DNA from: Hyposmocoma kahamanoa
Lineage: Eukaryota > Arthropoda > Insecta > Lepidoptera > Cosmopterigidae
Assembly (NCBI RefSeq): GCF_003589595.1
Contig: NW_020653856.1
Span: forward strand, 2,294,544-2,358,543
Length of the DNA stretch: 64,000 nucleotides
Direction: 5' to 3'
Shown here: positions 10,193-20,834 of the stretch, in pieces
How positions within the stretch are numbered: the first letter of the stretch is position 1
Layout of the letters: every line of letters starts with the position of its first letter
Program-made: the position numbers and the translations under genes
Notes under the pieces: model-generated
Databases searched by the model: none
The model's input: the letters and a program-made list of their open reading frames with translations, nothing else
Told to the model about the DNA's origin: nothing

Positions 10193-10342
10193 GACGGGTA
10201 TTCTAGAAGTAACCGGACCGGACCGAGACGTCTCAGAAGTGATAAATAACTTCGGGTTTGACTTCTCTGATGATGATTCAGATGAAGAACCTAGTAATAG
10301 CAGTATGAATCAATATCTATGGCAAGAAAAGTACAGTCCGTG
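10193..10342 (+). other. Acidic 49-codon open stretch, unassigned
   Basis: Reads GILEVTGPDRDVSEVINNFG, then FDFSDDDSDEEPSNSS, and ends YLWQEKYSP before TGA. The Asp/Glu/Ser cluster looks coding-like, but the stretch has no identified start, splice partner or known domain. It could be an exon remnant or the acidic part of a transposase. Confidence 0.25.
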
Positions 10343-10486
10343 AAAGGAATAAAAGAAACTCGAGCTAAGTAGGACGTGTAATGAGTTGTCGATGAAGTTT
10401 GGTAATGAATGTCGCAAGCCGATGGCAAATATATCATATAGACTAGTGATGCAACGGATGCGACATAACAGGAACAGCCTTGGCAC

Positions 10487-10601
10487 GGGACGAACAAGTC
10501 GTGCGCTTGGTGGTAAGCGATACGCCTATTCATAACAGTTGCAGTGCCACTCAGAGCTTTTAATAGCAAAGATCTTAGGGGCACTGCCACTGTGCCCATC
10601 A
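10487..10601 (-). mobile_element. SINE-2 3' half fused to a LINE 3' end
   Basis: On the minus strand the LINE 3' end (next feature) ends in AAAGACTTGATTTTGAT and runs directly into SINE-2 sequence GGGCACAGTGGCAGTGCCCC, which continues to GTTCGTCCCG at 10487. There is no A-tail or gap at the join. Confidence 0.65.
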
Positions 10602-11262
10602 AAATCAAGTCTTTATTTCATAGGTAAGCATTACTACACTTGAAATAGTCACATTGGTTAAACTCTACCGCTCATTCGTAAGGCAGATTCCCCTGAGAAG
10701 GATGAGCAAGAAACTCTAGGGGTTGCTCTTTGTAAATAACATTTGTTCGCATTCAACATTTACAATATATTTTTTGTTTTGCTTTCAAACATCAGAGATC
10801 GAGACTATCTACATGAGCTAAACGGGTTACTATCACGGATTTTTATCATCCAAGTACGCAGAAGTTGTATAAATAACCTTTAGTATAACGTTTTTGTTTC
10901 ACTATAGTTTTAAGCCTCGTGAATGTCAAATTTTGTATAATGAATTTGTCACTTTGTGAAGACGACTGTCGAGAGCAGCTAGTTTATTTTTGTTCCTCGT
11001 ATTAATGTTATGTCTGTCATTATTTATCATAAAGAGATTACTATTCCTCTTAAGATAAATTACATGTTCATAGATGTACTATGACGCTAGAGTAAGAATA
11101 TTAATTTCCTTAAACTTATCTCTCAAAGATACTCTGGGGCCCAGATTGTAAATTTCCCTAATCGCACGTTTCTGCAGGACAAAGATTCTATTGATATCGG
11201 CGGCATTAACCCAAAGCAAAATGCCGTATGTCATTAGACTATGAAAGTAGCTGAACAACCAC
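10602..11262 (-). pseudogene. Jockey-superclade LINE, RT C-terminal fragment
   Basis: The minus-strand frame from about 11262 reads LFSYFHSLMTYGILLWVNAA, DINRIFVLQKRAIREIYNLG and SLRDKFKEINILTLAS before a stop. Downstream frames hold NTRNKNKLAA..SRLHKV-like residues. This is the region after the reverse-transcriptase core of a jockey/CR1-type LINE. It is degenerate, with several stops and no catalytic motif. A second copy of the family is at 24.88-25.68 kb on the plus strand. The element ends at AATAAAGACTTGATTTTGAT. Confidence 0.75.
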
Positions 11263-11506
11263 CCACCACAAGTCCCACGTGCCGGAGCAGGAGCTCTACT
11301 GCTACTAAAAATTAATCTATTCTATAGCAACGGCTTAACACTGGCAGAGGTAGATAGCTTACAATTTTAGTGAAAATTATTTATTTATGTTACAATTTAG
11401 AACGTGAAAATCATTGTAGTAAGATGTCACTGTCAACTTGTAATATTAAAATTCTAAGTTACGTTTCTTTGCCATCCTCATTTTTACTTAAGAGTGAATC
11501 CTTCGT

Positions 11507-11845
11507 GGCCATCACTGGCAACTTTTCAGGCAAATGGGCCTTATGTCACTTTTAAATATCAACTCACGTTTGCACTGAAATCATGAATTAGAAATCTGAA
11601 ATTACAGTTTTATATTATATTAAATTAGTACAGCGTCAACAACTGGAGACGTATACACAAACGTCTCCCATATATTCCAAAAATGTTCTGTATTTATTGT
11701 AATAAAGATAATATCAAACTGGTCGTTTTGAAGTGAAAGTTTGAGCTGGCCAATTGGAGCGCAGTTGTCACAATAATGATTTGGCAGAAAATTTTCAAAC
11801 AAATTAAATGACACTTCGTCTCTTTTTATGGTTATATACTCGATG
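11507..11845 (+). mobile_element. MITE-B (hAT-like), left end lost
   Basis: Shares AGGCAAATGGGCCTTATGTC, TATTCCAAAAATGTTCTGTA and GATTTGGCAGAAAATTTTCA with the complete copies at 52.8 and 54.9 kb. It ends with the right terminal repeat GGTTATATACTCGATG. The left terminus and a central block are missing. Confidence 0.75.
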
Positions 11846-12271
11846 TTTGCAATAAATCTAAATTGCTATACTTTAACTTATAACTTCCTTTACTAATTTA
11901 ACAAATATAACAAACTCGATCCTATTTATTTCCTTGAAATAACAAAACAATAAATACTATAATAAAGAAAGCAATTGCTCATGGTCCGGTTTTAGATGCC
12001 CGACACATTGATGGAATCCGTGTTTATGTTACTTTTAAAACTTTACAAAAATAAAACTATCAAAATGTATTTGGATTAGAATCTGCGGATAATCAGTTCA
12101 AGGCTAGATAAACTAAACAAACGCATGGATTTTTTCTAAAAATTGCTTTGAAATTCACATGTAGGTACCTTACTTATATCTACTACATTTGCGACTGCAT
12201 CGTACATACAAACTTCTATTTAAAAAATGAATCGTAAGATACCTACAAATATGGCTCAGAATGTTATGTAC

Positions 12272-12440
12272 TACTAGAGTTCGTCCAGGGAAGTACTACC
12301 ACCTTATTTATCTATATCTGCTGCTAAGCAGTAATCTGACCATTACTGCGTTTCCGTTTGGAAGGGTAAGGGTGCTGGTGAAATTACAGACACATGGGAT
12401 TTTTCAACTTACGTCTCAAGGTGATGGGCGTAATTGTAAG
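12272..12440 (+). mobile_element. SINE-2 5' half
   Basis: Sense order: GAGTTCGTCCAGGGAAGTAC, hairpin GCAGTAATCTGACCATTACTGC (split by its loop), GGTGCTGGTGAAATTACAG, then loss of homology after GATGGGCG. Confidence 0.75.
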
Positions 12441-12496
12441 TATCTACTTACGAGTACACTATATGGACCTGTAACTGTACTGTCTGAATTAAATTC

Positions 12497-12570
12497 TTTT
12501 TAACCGACTTCAAAAAAAGTAGGAGGTTCTCAATTCGACTGTTTTTTTAGTACCCTGTACTGAGATTATA
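12497..12570 (+). repeat. AACCGACTTC repeat, internally deleted copy
   Basis: Left end TTTTTAACCGACTTC joined directly to right end AGTACCCTGTACTGAGATTA. The middle 300 bp present at 8.0 kb is deleted. Confidence 0.7.
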
Positions 12571-12745
12571 TATGGTGGTATTTCTTTTTAAGTGCTACAG
12601 AGAACATGCTAAATTATAGTTTTCAACTTAAATTCTATCAGTTATTCAATTTGTCCCAAAATTTGCAAACTGCCCCGTCAGTCGCCATCGGACGCTTGTC
12701 GACGTTGGATCTGTATAAAATTTTCTCGGCTTGTTCTTATGTTAA

Positions 12746-12900
12746 AACCAAAAAAAGGAGGAGGTCAATTCGACAGTAGGTATATTTATTTTTTGTGTGT
12801 ATATTACGCGATAACTGTTTGTGAACCGATTTTCATGATTTTTTTTTATTGGAAAGAGGTTACCTCAGGAGTGGTAGGTAACATTTCAATTTGAAAAAAT
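12746..12900 (+). repeat. AACCGACTTC repeat, partial copy
   Basis: AACCAAAAAAAGGAGGAGGT followed by GTGAACCGATTTTCATGATT, a variant of the interior of this repeat family. The right end is not recognised. Confidence 0.5.
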
Positions 12901-13690
12901 ATTCCACCTTTAACTATTAACTTGCGGAAGTCAATAACCGGAAATAGGTCCGTCTCGGATCCGCTACTTCCGCAAATTAACGTGACCGCAGGGTCACTCG
13001 CCCTAAAGGATACACTTGATCGGTCGTCTTCAATATGTGTGTGGGAGATTATTATATACTAATAAATAATTTGGACCGTATACAGAAGAGCTTAAACATA
13101 TATTTGTTTACTCGTACGTATTTCAAATGAATGGAGTCAAAAGAGCATCTATTTACCGAACATTAATACCTACAAATTGATGAATACTCGGAATTCACAA
13201 AGATATTCTGTTACACAAAATTTACGAAGATATTGCGCTACACGAAATACAAAGGTGTGTTTATTGTTGAAATTTCACTGTAATTTCGATATGAGGAAAG
13301 TCGTATTTTCCGCAAACACTTGTGTATATTTCTGTACTGGATATTTGTATATTTGTTTTGGACGGTTCTGGAAATTATGTAACCAATATTATATTGAATA
13401 ATAAATTACTGTTCGAAGAAACTTCCCGCTTCGTGGAAAATCTATTTTAATAATAATCATTCATAACGAGTATTTGAAATTGGAATATACCTAAGATGGT
13501 TTTTGGTTATACCGCTAGATGTCACTAATCGACTTTTGAATTTTGAGTTTGTTTTGAGTTTTTCTTTCAAATAGCACTCAGTCAAGGTCAGATCTGCTTC
13601 TTGACTTATTATAGTATTTAAAGGCCTCAGCGTGCCACTTTTACCCTGTAGTACGTCAAAAGTTTAATCTAATCCTTTATAAATAATCTC

Positions 13691-14129
13691 AGTACAGAGT
13701 ACTAAAAAACCGACCTCAAAAGTATGTGGAATTACATATAATTACCAAGTTTTACTGAAATCGGTTACCGGAAAGTGCGCAAACCCGGATTCATTCCCGA
13801 GTTCGCCACTATACGGGAATTGACACAGGAGATAATAAAAATCGGTTCTCACTACTCAAAGTATATTGACAGAGAAAAACGCCTTGAATTGGAGAATAGC
13901 CAAATCAATCATTAAAATAATTGCTCCTTATAATAAAATTTAGGCGCTATTTATAAAAAATAATCTTCATCCGTGAACAGCCACCCTTAGGTGGATGATT
14001 TTCTTCAAATTTAAATGGGACCACTATGGAGGTACCCTCTTTCCAACAAAAAAATAAAAATGAAAATCGGTCGTCGGAAATGCAGTCGAATTGAGAACCT
14101 CCTCCTTTTTTTAAGTCGGTTAAAAAAGT
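13691..14129 (-). repeat. AACCGACTTC repeat, full-length minus copy
   Basis: Reverse complement of the 8.0-kb copy: ATCTCAGTACAGAGTACTAA at the left and CTTTTTTTAAGTCGGTTAAA at the right. The interior matches include GAATTGGAGAATAGCC and CCACCCTTAGGTGGATGATT. Confidence 0.8.
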
Positions 14130-14462
14130 AATAGCAGCATCTTTACAGTGAAATAGAAAATTCAACTATGTATTCAGTCATAATTTCATCACGAGAAAAC
14201 ATTATTACGGATTGTTTCTTCAAAGCATTGTCTTTAGGGAACAAAAATAACTTTTCGGCTAGTAAAAAACAAATAAACGTAATGTTTTAGTGTAATAAAT
14301 TATATCTAAACAGAGCAATGTGGCCACAAAACCCCCACGTCGTTACTGTGGCCATTATCCCGGCCACGGCCACTGAGTAAATATACCTGGCTTTATGTAC
14401 TTCCCGTTTTGCTAGGTCTTGTTTATTACTTCACTAGAGATGTGCCACGTTCTCCTGTTATT

Positions 14463-14565
14463 TAGATAAGTGTTACATTTTTATGCATATAGTTTTTGTA
14501 AGTGTTACATTTTTATGTTATTTTGATACATGTGACATTTTTATGTTAGTTTGATAATTGTTGCT
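14463..14565. repeat. Imperfect tandem repeat, about 3 units
   Basis: Units around AGTGTTACATTTTTATG spaced by TTATTTTGATA-like sequence. Two more units occur at 15247-15295. Confidence 0.6.
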
Positions 14566-15736
14566 GTTATCGTTTTTACGACACTTGCAAAAATCACCTG
14601 GATAGGAAGAAAATCAACTCATGCATGTTAACTTAACGAGCGGTATTGTAAAGTTCCGGATTGTAGATAGGTATACACTTTATACCTCGCATACAAGAAC
14701 AAAAACAGTACATAAACAAGTTAAAACTGTTGTGCCTTATTTTTAAGAGCGATCTCTTCCAGACGGCTGTTGACGTAGAGGACATCCAATCAGAGCGGGA
14801 GAGGTAGCGTGCCAGCGGCAAAATTGAAAAGTGTATTAAAAAAAACATGAGTGTTATCGTTAGACGACTGTCTTTCTATCTCTTTCCATTGTCACGACAG
14901 GCTGTCGTCGTAACGTTAAGAAAGTCGTGAATTTAACAGATATTCCCATATATTTATGTCAGTAATAATATGTATCCTTTTAAGTCTAACAAAAAATAAA
15001 TATTACCTATACTAACGCGAACTCTAGAACAGCTGAAAATTTCGCATGCAAAGTAAATATTTAGATTAGTGTATTAGTTCAAGATAATTTTCATCACGTG
15101 CATTTCTTATAAAAGAGCAAAATCTGAGTTATTATAGTATAAATATAATATCATCTCTATTAGCGCGAATGAATAATTTGCAATTTTAGCGGGAAAAAAA
15201 TTCAAATAAAAAAATTCGATTCAGAATTTTGTGTTCCATGATATTTTGGTAATTGTTACATTTTTATATTAATTTCATTATTGTTACATTTTTATTTGTT
15301 ATTTTAAATTATGTAAGTTACTAATTTTATTATAATTTGTGAATTTTGCCCATTAGTGTTGTAATAATATAAGACGTACGGTGATTGGTTTTAAGTGCGA
15401 GTATAAGCAAAAGTACAACGTTCTCACTTAGCAATGTCACAAACATCTTACTATTTTTGGCACCCAATAAACGCATACATGCGTCCAAGCCCATTCCGAC
15501 ACTTTACTATTGTAACGACAATCGCGTCGAATGCGCTACTAACAAACAAGCCGAGTGATTTATTATTAGATCGTTTTGTTCTTGAATGAATGAAATACGA
15601 AAAGAAGGATTTCGTTAGCCGTGAATGGTTGTAAGATAGTGGTTTCGTTAGTGATTGAGAAGTAGAGTATAAAACTGTAACGATATACAATAGTAACTGT
15701 ACAAAATTGCAATTTGTAGTCATTAGGCTAAATAAC
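14566..15736. other. AT-rich spacer, nothing recognised
   Basis: Apart from the two minisatellite-like units near 15.25 kb, I see no gene or repeat. Confidence 0.45.
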
Positions 15737-16022
15737 CATTGACTTACAATTATATGGACGTCGGGTCCGCGGTAAAAAGTGTCCGAACTTATAGGGCGTT
15801 AAAATCGTATACAGAGCGTCATTCACGCTTTAGTCTTCGTTAGTTCGACTGACAGCGAAGCAAGCAAAATTAGACAGTACTGCGATGACATTACAATTTA
15901 AATTCAACGTTTTAGCTTTTTCGTATTCCTTTACATGTCACTACGTTTAAATAGGTTGACTTGGGACATTTTTTTCGTGGTTTTTGTATTAGACCCGTCG
16001 TCCATTTATTTGTAAGTCAATG
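15737..16022 (+). mobile_element. MITE-C copy 1: hAT-like, perfect 8-bp duplication
   Basis: 286 bp bounded by CATTGACTTACAATTATATG and its inverse CATTTATTTGTAAGTCAATG (about 30-bp imperfect TIRs continuing into GGACGTCGGGTC). The flanks are TAAATAAC at both ends (15729-15736 and 16023-16030). An 8-bp duplication points to hAT or Merlin mobilisation. Non-coding, so it depended on a transposase from elsewhere. Second copy at 56.5 kb. Confidence 0.92.
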
Positions 16023-16130
16023 TAAATAACTAAATAAATCATTAGGTTCGACATACCGCTTCTCAAGCAGAGGCCGTGGGTTCGAGTTTGGGCTCACACC
16101 TCTGAGTCCCTCGCAATTTATGTGCTTGTG

Positions 16131-16325
16131 CACAACGTGTACACACTCATTGCCCAGTACTAGGGAAACCGTATATCGCAGGTGCCATGAACATACACAT
16201 GGATAACCACAAATTACACCCAAACTCACGAGACAAACAAGTGGTAGGCCATACAAATATTTCATCCGGCCCGGAAATCGAACCCAGGACCTCTGCGTGG
16301 CACTCATGGTAACCACGGAGGCAGT
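16131..16325 (-). mobile_element. SINE-1 copy, diverged
   Basis: Minus-strand tRNA-like head with CTGCCTCCGTGG at the right end and the CCCAGTACTAGGGAAACCGT body at the left. The A-box region carries a deletion (CACTCATGGTAACC). Confidence 0.8.
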
Positions 16326-16359
16326 CGAAAGAGGTTAACAAACTTTTGAAAACGTGTAA

Positions 16360-16468
16360 ACTCCCTAACCGGCATTGGGTCAACGTGGTGGACTATGGCC
16401 TAAACTCGACTAAACCTAACCCTCGCCTGAGAGGAGACTTGTGCCCAGCAGTGGGACGTCTGTGAGAA
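16360..16468 (+). mobile_element. RTE-like LINE 3' tail
   Basis: CAACGTGGTGGACTATGGCC, then GAGAGGAGACTTGTGCCCAG and CAGTGGGACGTCTGTGAG. I recognise this as a common lepidopteran RTE-type 3' end (C-terminus ..CAQQWDV). Confidence 0.55.
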
Positions 16469-16477
16469 TTTTTGTTT

Positions 16478-16578
16478 GATACTAAGTGACGGGATGAATA
16501 AGTTGTGGGCTTGATGGTAAGCGACACGCCTGTCCATGACAGTTGCAGTGCCACTCAGAGCTTTAAATCGTAAAGATT
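16478..16578 (-). mobile_element. SINE-2 3' part
   Basis: GATACTAAGTGACGGGATGA, then GATGGTAAGCGACACGCCTG and CAGTGCCACTCAGAGCTTTA. The copy stops at AAAGATT. Confidence 0.7.
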
Positions 16579-16660
16579 AAAACGCGATTTAATTACGCGA
16601 TTAAATTGAGTGCGACAAACGAGATAAAAATAAATAATAAAAACAAACAAACTGATATAG

Positions 16661-16860
16661 GTATCGAGTTCTTAGGTTTTCGCGATTGTTACACATAGGA
16701 AATGAAACTATTTGTCCGTATTTAAATCGCGTAAATTTGTTTTTTTTAAACAAACCGACGTTTCGGGCCTTTTACAGGTCCCATAACCTCAACCGTGATT
16801 CTACCGTGACCAGGAAATGAAACTATTGTCCCAGATTTAAATCGCGTGTATTTGTTTTTT
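16661..16860. repeat. Foldback/Penelope-like terminal repeat, copy 2
   Basis: Same order as the 7.8-kb copy: ATCGAGTTCTTAGGTTTTCG, AGGAAATGAAACTATTTGTC, a centre with ACCGACGTTTCGGGCC, then a second direct arm AGGAAATGAAACTATTGTCC. Here the second arm is direct instead of inverted. Confidence 0.6.
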
Positions 16861-17402
16861 CTCTTTACCTTTTTAATACATTTCAATTTATGAGAGTATT
16901 TAAAATACGTGAATAATAACTAATATAATGTAAAATATGTAAAAGCCGAAACCACAAAAAGCCAGGCATTTTTGTTCGTCCTTTTCGCGCCGATGATTCG
17001 ACGACAAAGATAGCTGTATACGCAATTTCATAGTGTTATCCTTGTTTTTCAAAATGTTTAACAATAGTCTATTACCAAATAAACAAAAGAACGAATGACT
17101 CTAATGCGGTATCTTACCGATTCAGTATTCGCAGTAAAAACAAAAAAAAAATGGCAACAAGGTTTTATCATCTGAAATAAATATGTCACGGGGAGGTTTA
17201 TCACATATTACATGCGACATACTGCTATGCTACAACAATGGATACAAGCGGATGATTACGATGAAAAAAAGAATGTAGTTTTTTCGGCATCATAGAGCTA
17301 TATCAATGCAGAAAATAATATATTACTGAACAGAAATATAATATTGGAATTGAAAATAATTTTTCGGATGGAAATCGCGTATTATATAAATATTAAGACA
17401 AC

Positions 17403-17913
17403 GTCAAATACATTGCTCTGATCCCGAAGTAAGTAACTTAAGCACTTGTGTTGTGGAAATCGGAAACGACGACGGTATCACAAACACCCTAGTAGCAGTA
17501 GATCTCTTTGTGAAAGAGTTTGTCCAAGGTCCAGCTGACTGCCACCTTACCTTATCTTTCTGTTGCCAGGCAGTAATGTCAGCATTACTGTGTTCCTGTT
17601 TTGAAGGGCAAGGGTGCTGGTGAAATTACACACACATGGTACTTATCAACTTATGTCTCAGGGTGACGTGCCCAGTGATAGTGCCCCTCAGATCATAGCG
17701 ATTTAAATCTCTAAGCGCCACTGCAACTGTTATGGACAGGCATATAGCTTACCATTAGGCGCACGACTTCTTCATCACTTGATATTATAAAAATATACCC
17801 GAGATGATATAGAAAAGTTAGTTTCCTATCTTGACCCGGCTGGGGATCTAACCCGGGACCTCAGATGGCGACACCAAGGAACCAGTGTGCAAGCCTATCG
17901 ACCACAGAGGTCA
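17403..17913 (-). mobile_element. SINE-3 (tRNA-headed), split by SINE-2
   Basis: The minus-strand head GACCTCTGTGGTCGATAGGC with B-box-like GGGTTAGATCCCC sits at the right end (to 17913). The body GATCCCGAAGTAAGTAACTT / CACTTGTGTTGTGGAAATCG is at 17403-17489. The undisturbed relative is at 51.06-51.27 kb, and comparison shows that 17490-17796 is an insertion. Confidence 0.75.
17490..17796 (+). mobile_element. SINE-2 full-length copy nested in SINE-3
   Basis: Best complete copy: 5' TAGTAGCAGTAGATCTCTTT, GTTTGTCCAAGG, hairpin GCAGTAATG..CATTACTG, GGTGCTGGTGAAATTACACA, CTTATGTCTCAGGGTGACG, ACAGGCATATAGCTTACCAT, 3' CATCACTTGATATTATAAAA. It is flanked by short similar sequences (ACACCC / ATACCC) that may be a target-site duplication. 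Confidence 0.82.
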
Positions 17914-19129
17914 TCGTTTTATCATATTTGTTTTTTCAAACATATAGACGTTTCGGAAACTTTATTGTAGGATTAGCATGATAAGGCGCTTGTGCGTGAG
18001 CAACAGATCTCTTTGTGACAATAGTAGTATATCGCGCTGGCTCAAGGCGCGCTAGCCCCACAGGCGGCATGGTCATGGCTGACTGAGATGATAAAGAACT
18101 GTCTAATATGAATGCACACCACTCTATTTCTCATTAACGTAGTCACAAAAGTAAAAGAAAACAAGTCATAATTCACATATTTTACTAATTAACTGCTTCG
18201 GTTATAAAAAAAAACCAAATAGATAATATCAATTGCACCAGTCAGTATCAACATGTCGGACGTAAGCTGTCTAGATAAAACAAATATAAAAATACAATAG
18301 ATAAATGGCAATACCTTAATCACGGCTAAATTTTGGCCAGGTGTATCAGGCTAGTGTTGTCTATAAATATCGAATATCGATAAACGTTTATTGATGTCAA
18401 CCTCTTAGGAAAGCTTGTAGAATTATATTGGCATTGTTTCGTTTAGCGATTGATGAATAACCACTTTCTACAACGGCCACTCTTTAAAATTGTAGTAAGG
18501 ATAATTAAAACATAAAATTGCGTGCTTCGACGAATAAAATTCAAGTTGCTTGGCTACGTATAATGTTAGAACCATATTATGAGTGAGTAATTTGAGGTCT
18601 TAAACAAAATTAAGAGTGCTGGAGTGGAGACAGAGAACTGGTGTCGGAAGGAAGCGTATTTTTACATTTTTCTTTCGTTTTAAAGTTGGAGATTGTAATT
18701 TTATGCTGACTAATACAAATTTTATCGTGCTGTGTACACTGTTTTTGAAAGGTGGTCTAGTATATTAATGTATCCAAATGTATCTGTTACCATGTCTTGG
18801 TTTTCTGATCCAAAATTTCAGATGGAGTTACGTGTAGATACTTCCTTCAAGTTTAGGTTCAACACTTTGCCTATTTCAATCTCTAGTTATAACATTTGAC
18901 TCTTGTTTTGATATCTTTCATTATATTTGGTAGAAACACGTTTGTACACAGAAATCATAAGTCTACCATCAATTGCACAAGGTAAATAGAAAGTATTTAT
19001 TTTCTTACTTGATTTTTCTTTTATTGCTTGAATAGTCTTTTAAATTATTCATTGTAAAGTGAAATGCAGGTTATATTTCTTGATAATGGTTCATAATGTT
19101 TTACACTATTTTAAGCGTATCTACAATCC
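17914..19129. other. No recognised gene
   Basis: Starts with a short GTTTTTTCAAACATATAGAC piece related to the foldback repeat (about 17930-17970). Otherwise AT-rich, with nothing I can name. Confidence 0.45.
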
Positions 19130-19305
19130 TGTCGTGCGCCTGGTGGTAAGCGACACGCCTATCTATAACAGTTGCAGTGCCCCTCAAAGATTTAAATCGC
19201 AAAGGTATTAGGGGCAGTGGCAGTACTGCGCCCGTCACCATGCGACATAATTTGACAAGTCCCATGTGTCTGTAATTACACCAGCACCCTTACCCGTTTC
19301 AAATT
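19130..19305 (-). mobile_element. SINE-2 partial copy
   Basis: Plus-strand blocks GTCGTGCGCCTGGTGGTAAG, GTTGCAGTGCCCCTC, CTGCGCCCGTCACC and TGTAATTACACCAGCACCC. It lacks the hairpin end. Confidence 0.75.
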
Positions 19306-19400
19306 TTATATTGTGTACGTATATAATATAGGAACTTCAAACTTTTTGGCCTTCAATAACATTTTTTTTATGATACAACAAGACAGTTAGATGTAGTAAC

Positions 19401-19764
19401 AGGACGAAAGTCATGCGCTGGTGGTAAATGAACGTCACCCTGTCATATAAAGTTGACAAATCTCGTGTGTCAGTTTCACTTGCACTCTTACCTTTCAAAA
19501 CAGAAACGCAGAAAAGCGAAAACTCACCGAGAGCGAGCGCGTGTCGGGCGCGTATCGGGTAAGATGTAATTCCGTGTATTTATATGGACGACAACAGACC
19601 TCGCGAGCGTATGCGTCCATATAAATACACGGAATTACACCTGACTCGACACGTGCCCGACTTGCACCCGCTCTCTGTGTGTTTCACGCTTAATGATGGC
19701 ATTACTGCTTGAAGGCAGAAGTAGGTAAGGTAGCAGTACTTTCCTAAACGAACTCTTTCACGAC
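19401..19764 (-). mobile_element. SINE-2 copy interrupted by a foldback element
   Basis: Left part to ACAGAAACGCAGAAA and right part TAATGATGGCATTACTGCTT to AACTCTTTCACG are contiguous SINE-2 once 19515-19690 is removed. The left part also has an internal deletion. Confidence 0.75.
19515..19690. mobile_element. 176-bp foldback (snap-back) element
   Basis: Nearly the whole insert is an inverted repeat. The inner 25-bp arms GTAATTCCGTGTATTTATAT..GGACG are perfect, and the outer arms (GAGAGCGAGCGCGTGTCGGG versus GAGAGCGGGTGCAAGTCGGG) match less well. A loop of about 23 nt is at the centre. The insertion point within SINE-2 (CGCAG/TAATG) is exact; a 2-3 bp duplication is possible but eroded. Confidence 0.82.
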
Positions 19765-20342
19765 AAGCTGTATTAAAGTACTTCTTAGAAGATTTCTTAT
19801 ACCAAAAAGAACACGTGTGTTTATACTCCACAACGAACGAATTGCTATCAATCTAAGTTAAAATTGAGTTTAATTCACTTCGAACTAAAATAGTTACCTA
19901 TATAAACTTCTGTACAACTAAAACTAGGCTCCAGTTAGCGTGTTGCCATTAATATGTTTATTTTAAAGTTTTTATTAACCTCGAGCTGTTAGTAATGACC
20001 AATTTTCAAACGATTTTGAAAGGCCAGTGAGTGGCACTGTGGGCATTAGATAGAATAGAACACAACAGAATGGAACGGAACGGAATACGTTTATTTGCCA
20101 AAATAGAGTAATGATAATGGTCTTTAATAAAATTAGGTACAATTGTATTCAACCTGCAAGCAGATGTACGAATATTAATGTCATGTTCGATTTCTACTGT
20201 TAATTGCAATTCAAATTAATGTAAATTTGTATTTGGAAATTCTAAGTATTCTTTATTACTATAGAAGCAAGTGTCAAAAGCCATTTTGTCAATTGTAATT
20301 TAAAAGTATGTCCTTGCAACAATTTAATTTAATTTGGCAAAT

Positions 20343-20636
20343 TCAACAGGATATCGGGTTAGATTTCCGGTAGATCAAATTTGGGTAATGAACTTTTGAA
20401 ATTGGTTCTCTGTTTTTAATACTCATAATATAGGGAATATTAAGACCAGGTTTTTGTATCCATTTAAAATTATTATCATTAAAATTTTCTAATTTAAAAT
20501 CACTATGGCAGCAAGTCAAGTCTTTTTTAGAAAAGCAACAATGATGTCTCTGCGAACATATTTTTGTACGTAAATAAGAAATTAGAAATATAAAGTGAAG
20601 GTACAAATAAGACATGCGCCTGGTGGTAAGCGACAC
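20343..20636 (-). other. Unassigned open frame, possible exon or repeat
   Basis: 97 codons, Lys/Asn/Ser-rich. A pyrimidine-AG (TATGTTCGCAG) lies within it. Part of it (ACCTGGTCTTAATATTCCC) resembles repeat-like sequence at 38.5 and 46.5 kb, so coding status is doubtful. Confidence 0.15.
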
Positions 20637-20834
20637 GCCTGTCCATAACAGTTGCAGTACTCTCAGGGTTTTAAATCACAAAGATCTGAAGTGCACTGCC
20701 ATTGTGCCCATCACTCCGAGACATTAGTTGACTAGCTCGATGTGCCGGTAATTTTACCAGCACCCTTACCCAGTAAGTAAGACGGTACCGCTTCCCTGGA
20801 CGAACTCTTTCACAAGAACCTCTAGTACTGCTCA
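20608..20834 (-). mobile_element. SINE-2 copy, hairpin region deleted
   Basis: Runs from CATGCGCCTGGTGGTAAGCG to CTTCCCTGGACGAACTCTTT and the 5' end CTCTAGTACTGCT. The GCAGTAATG hairpin is missing between CACCCTTACCCAG and GTAAGACGG. Confidence 0.8.
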
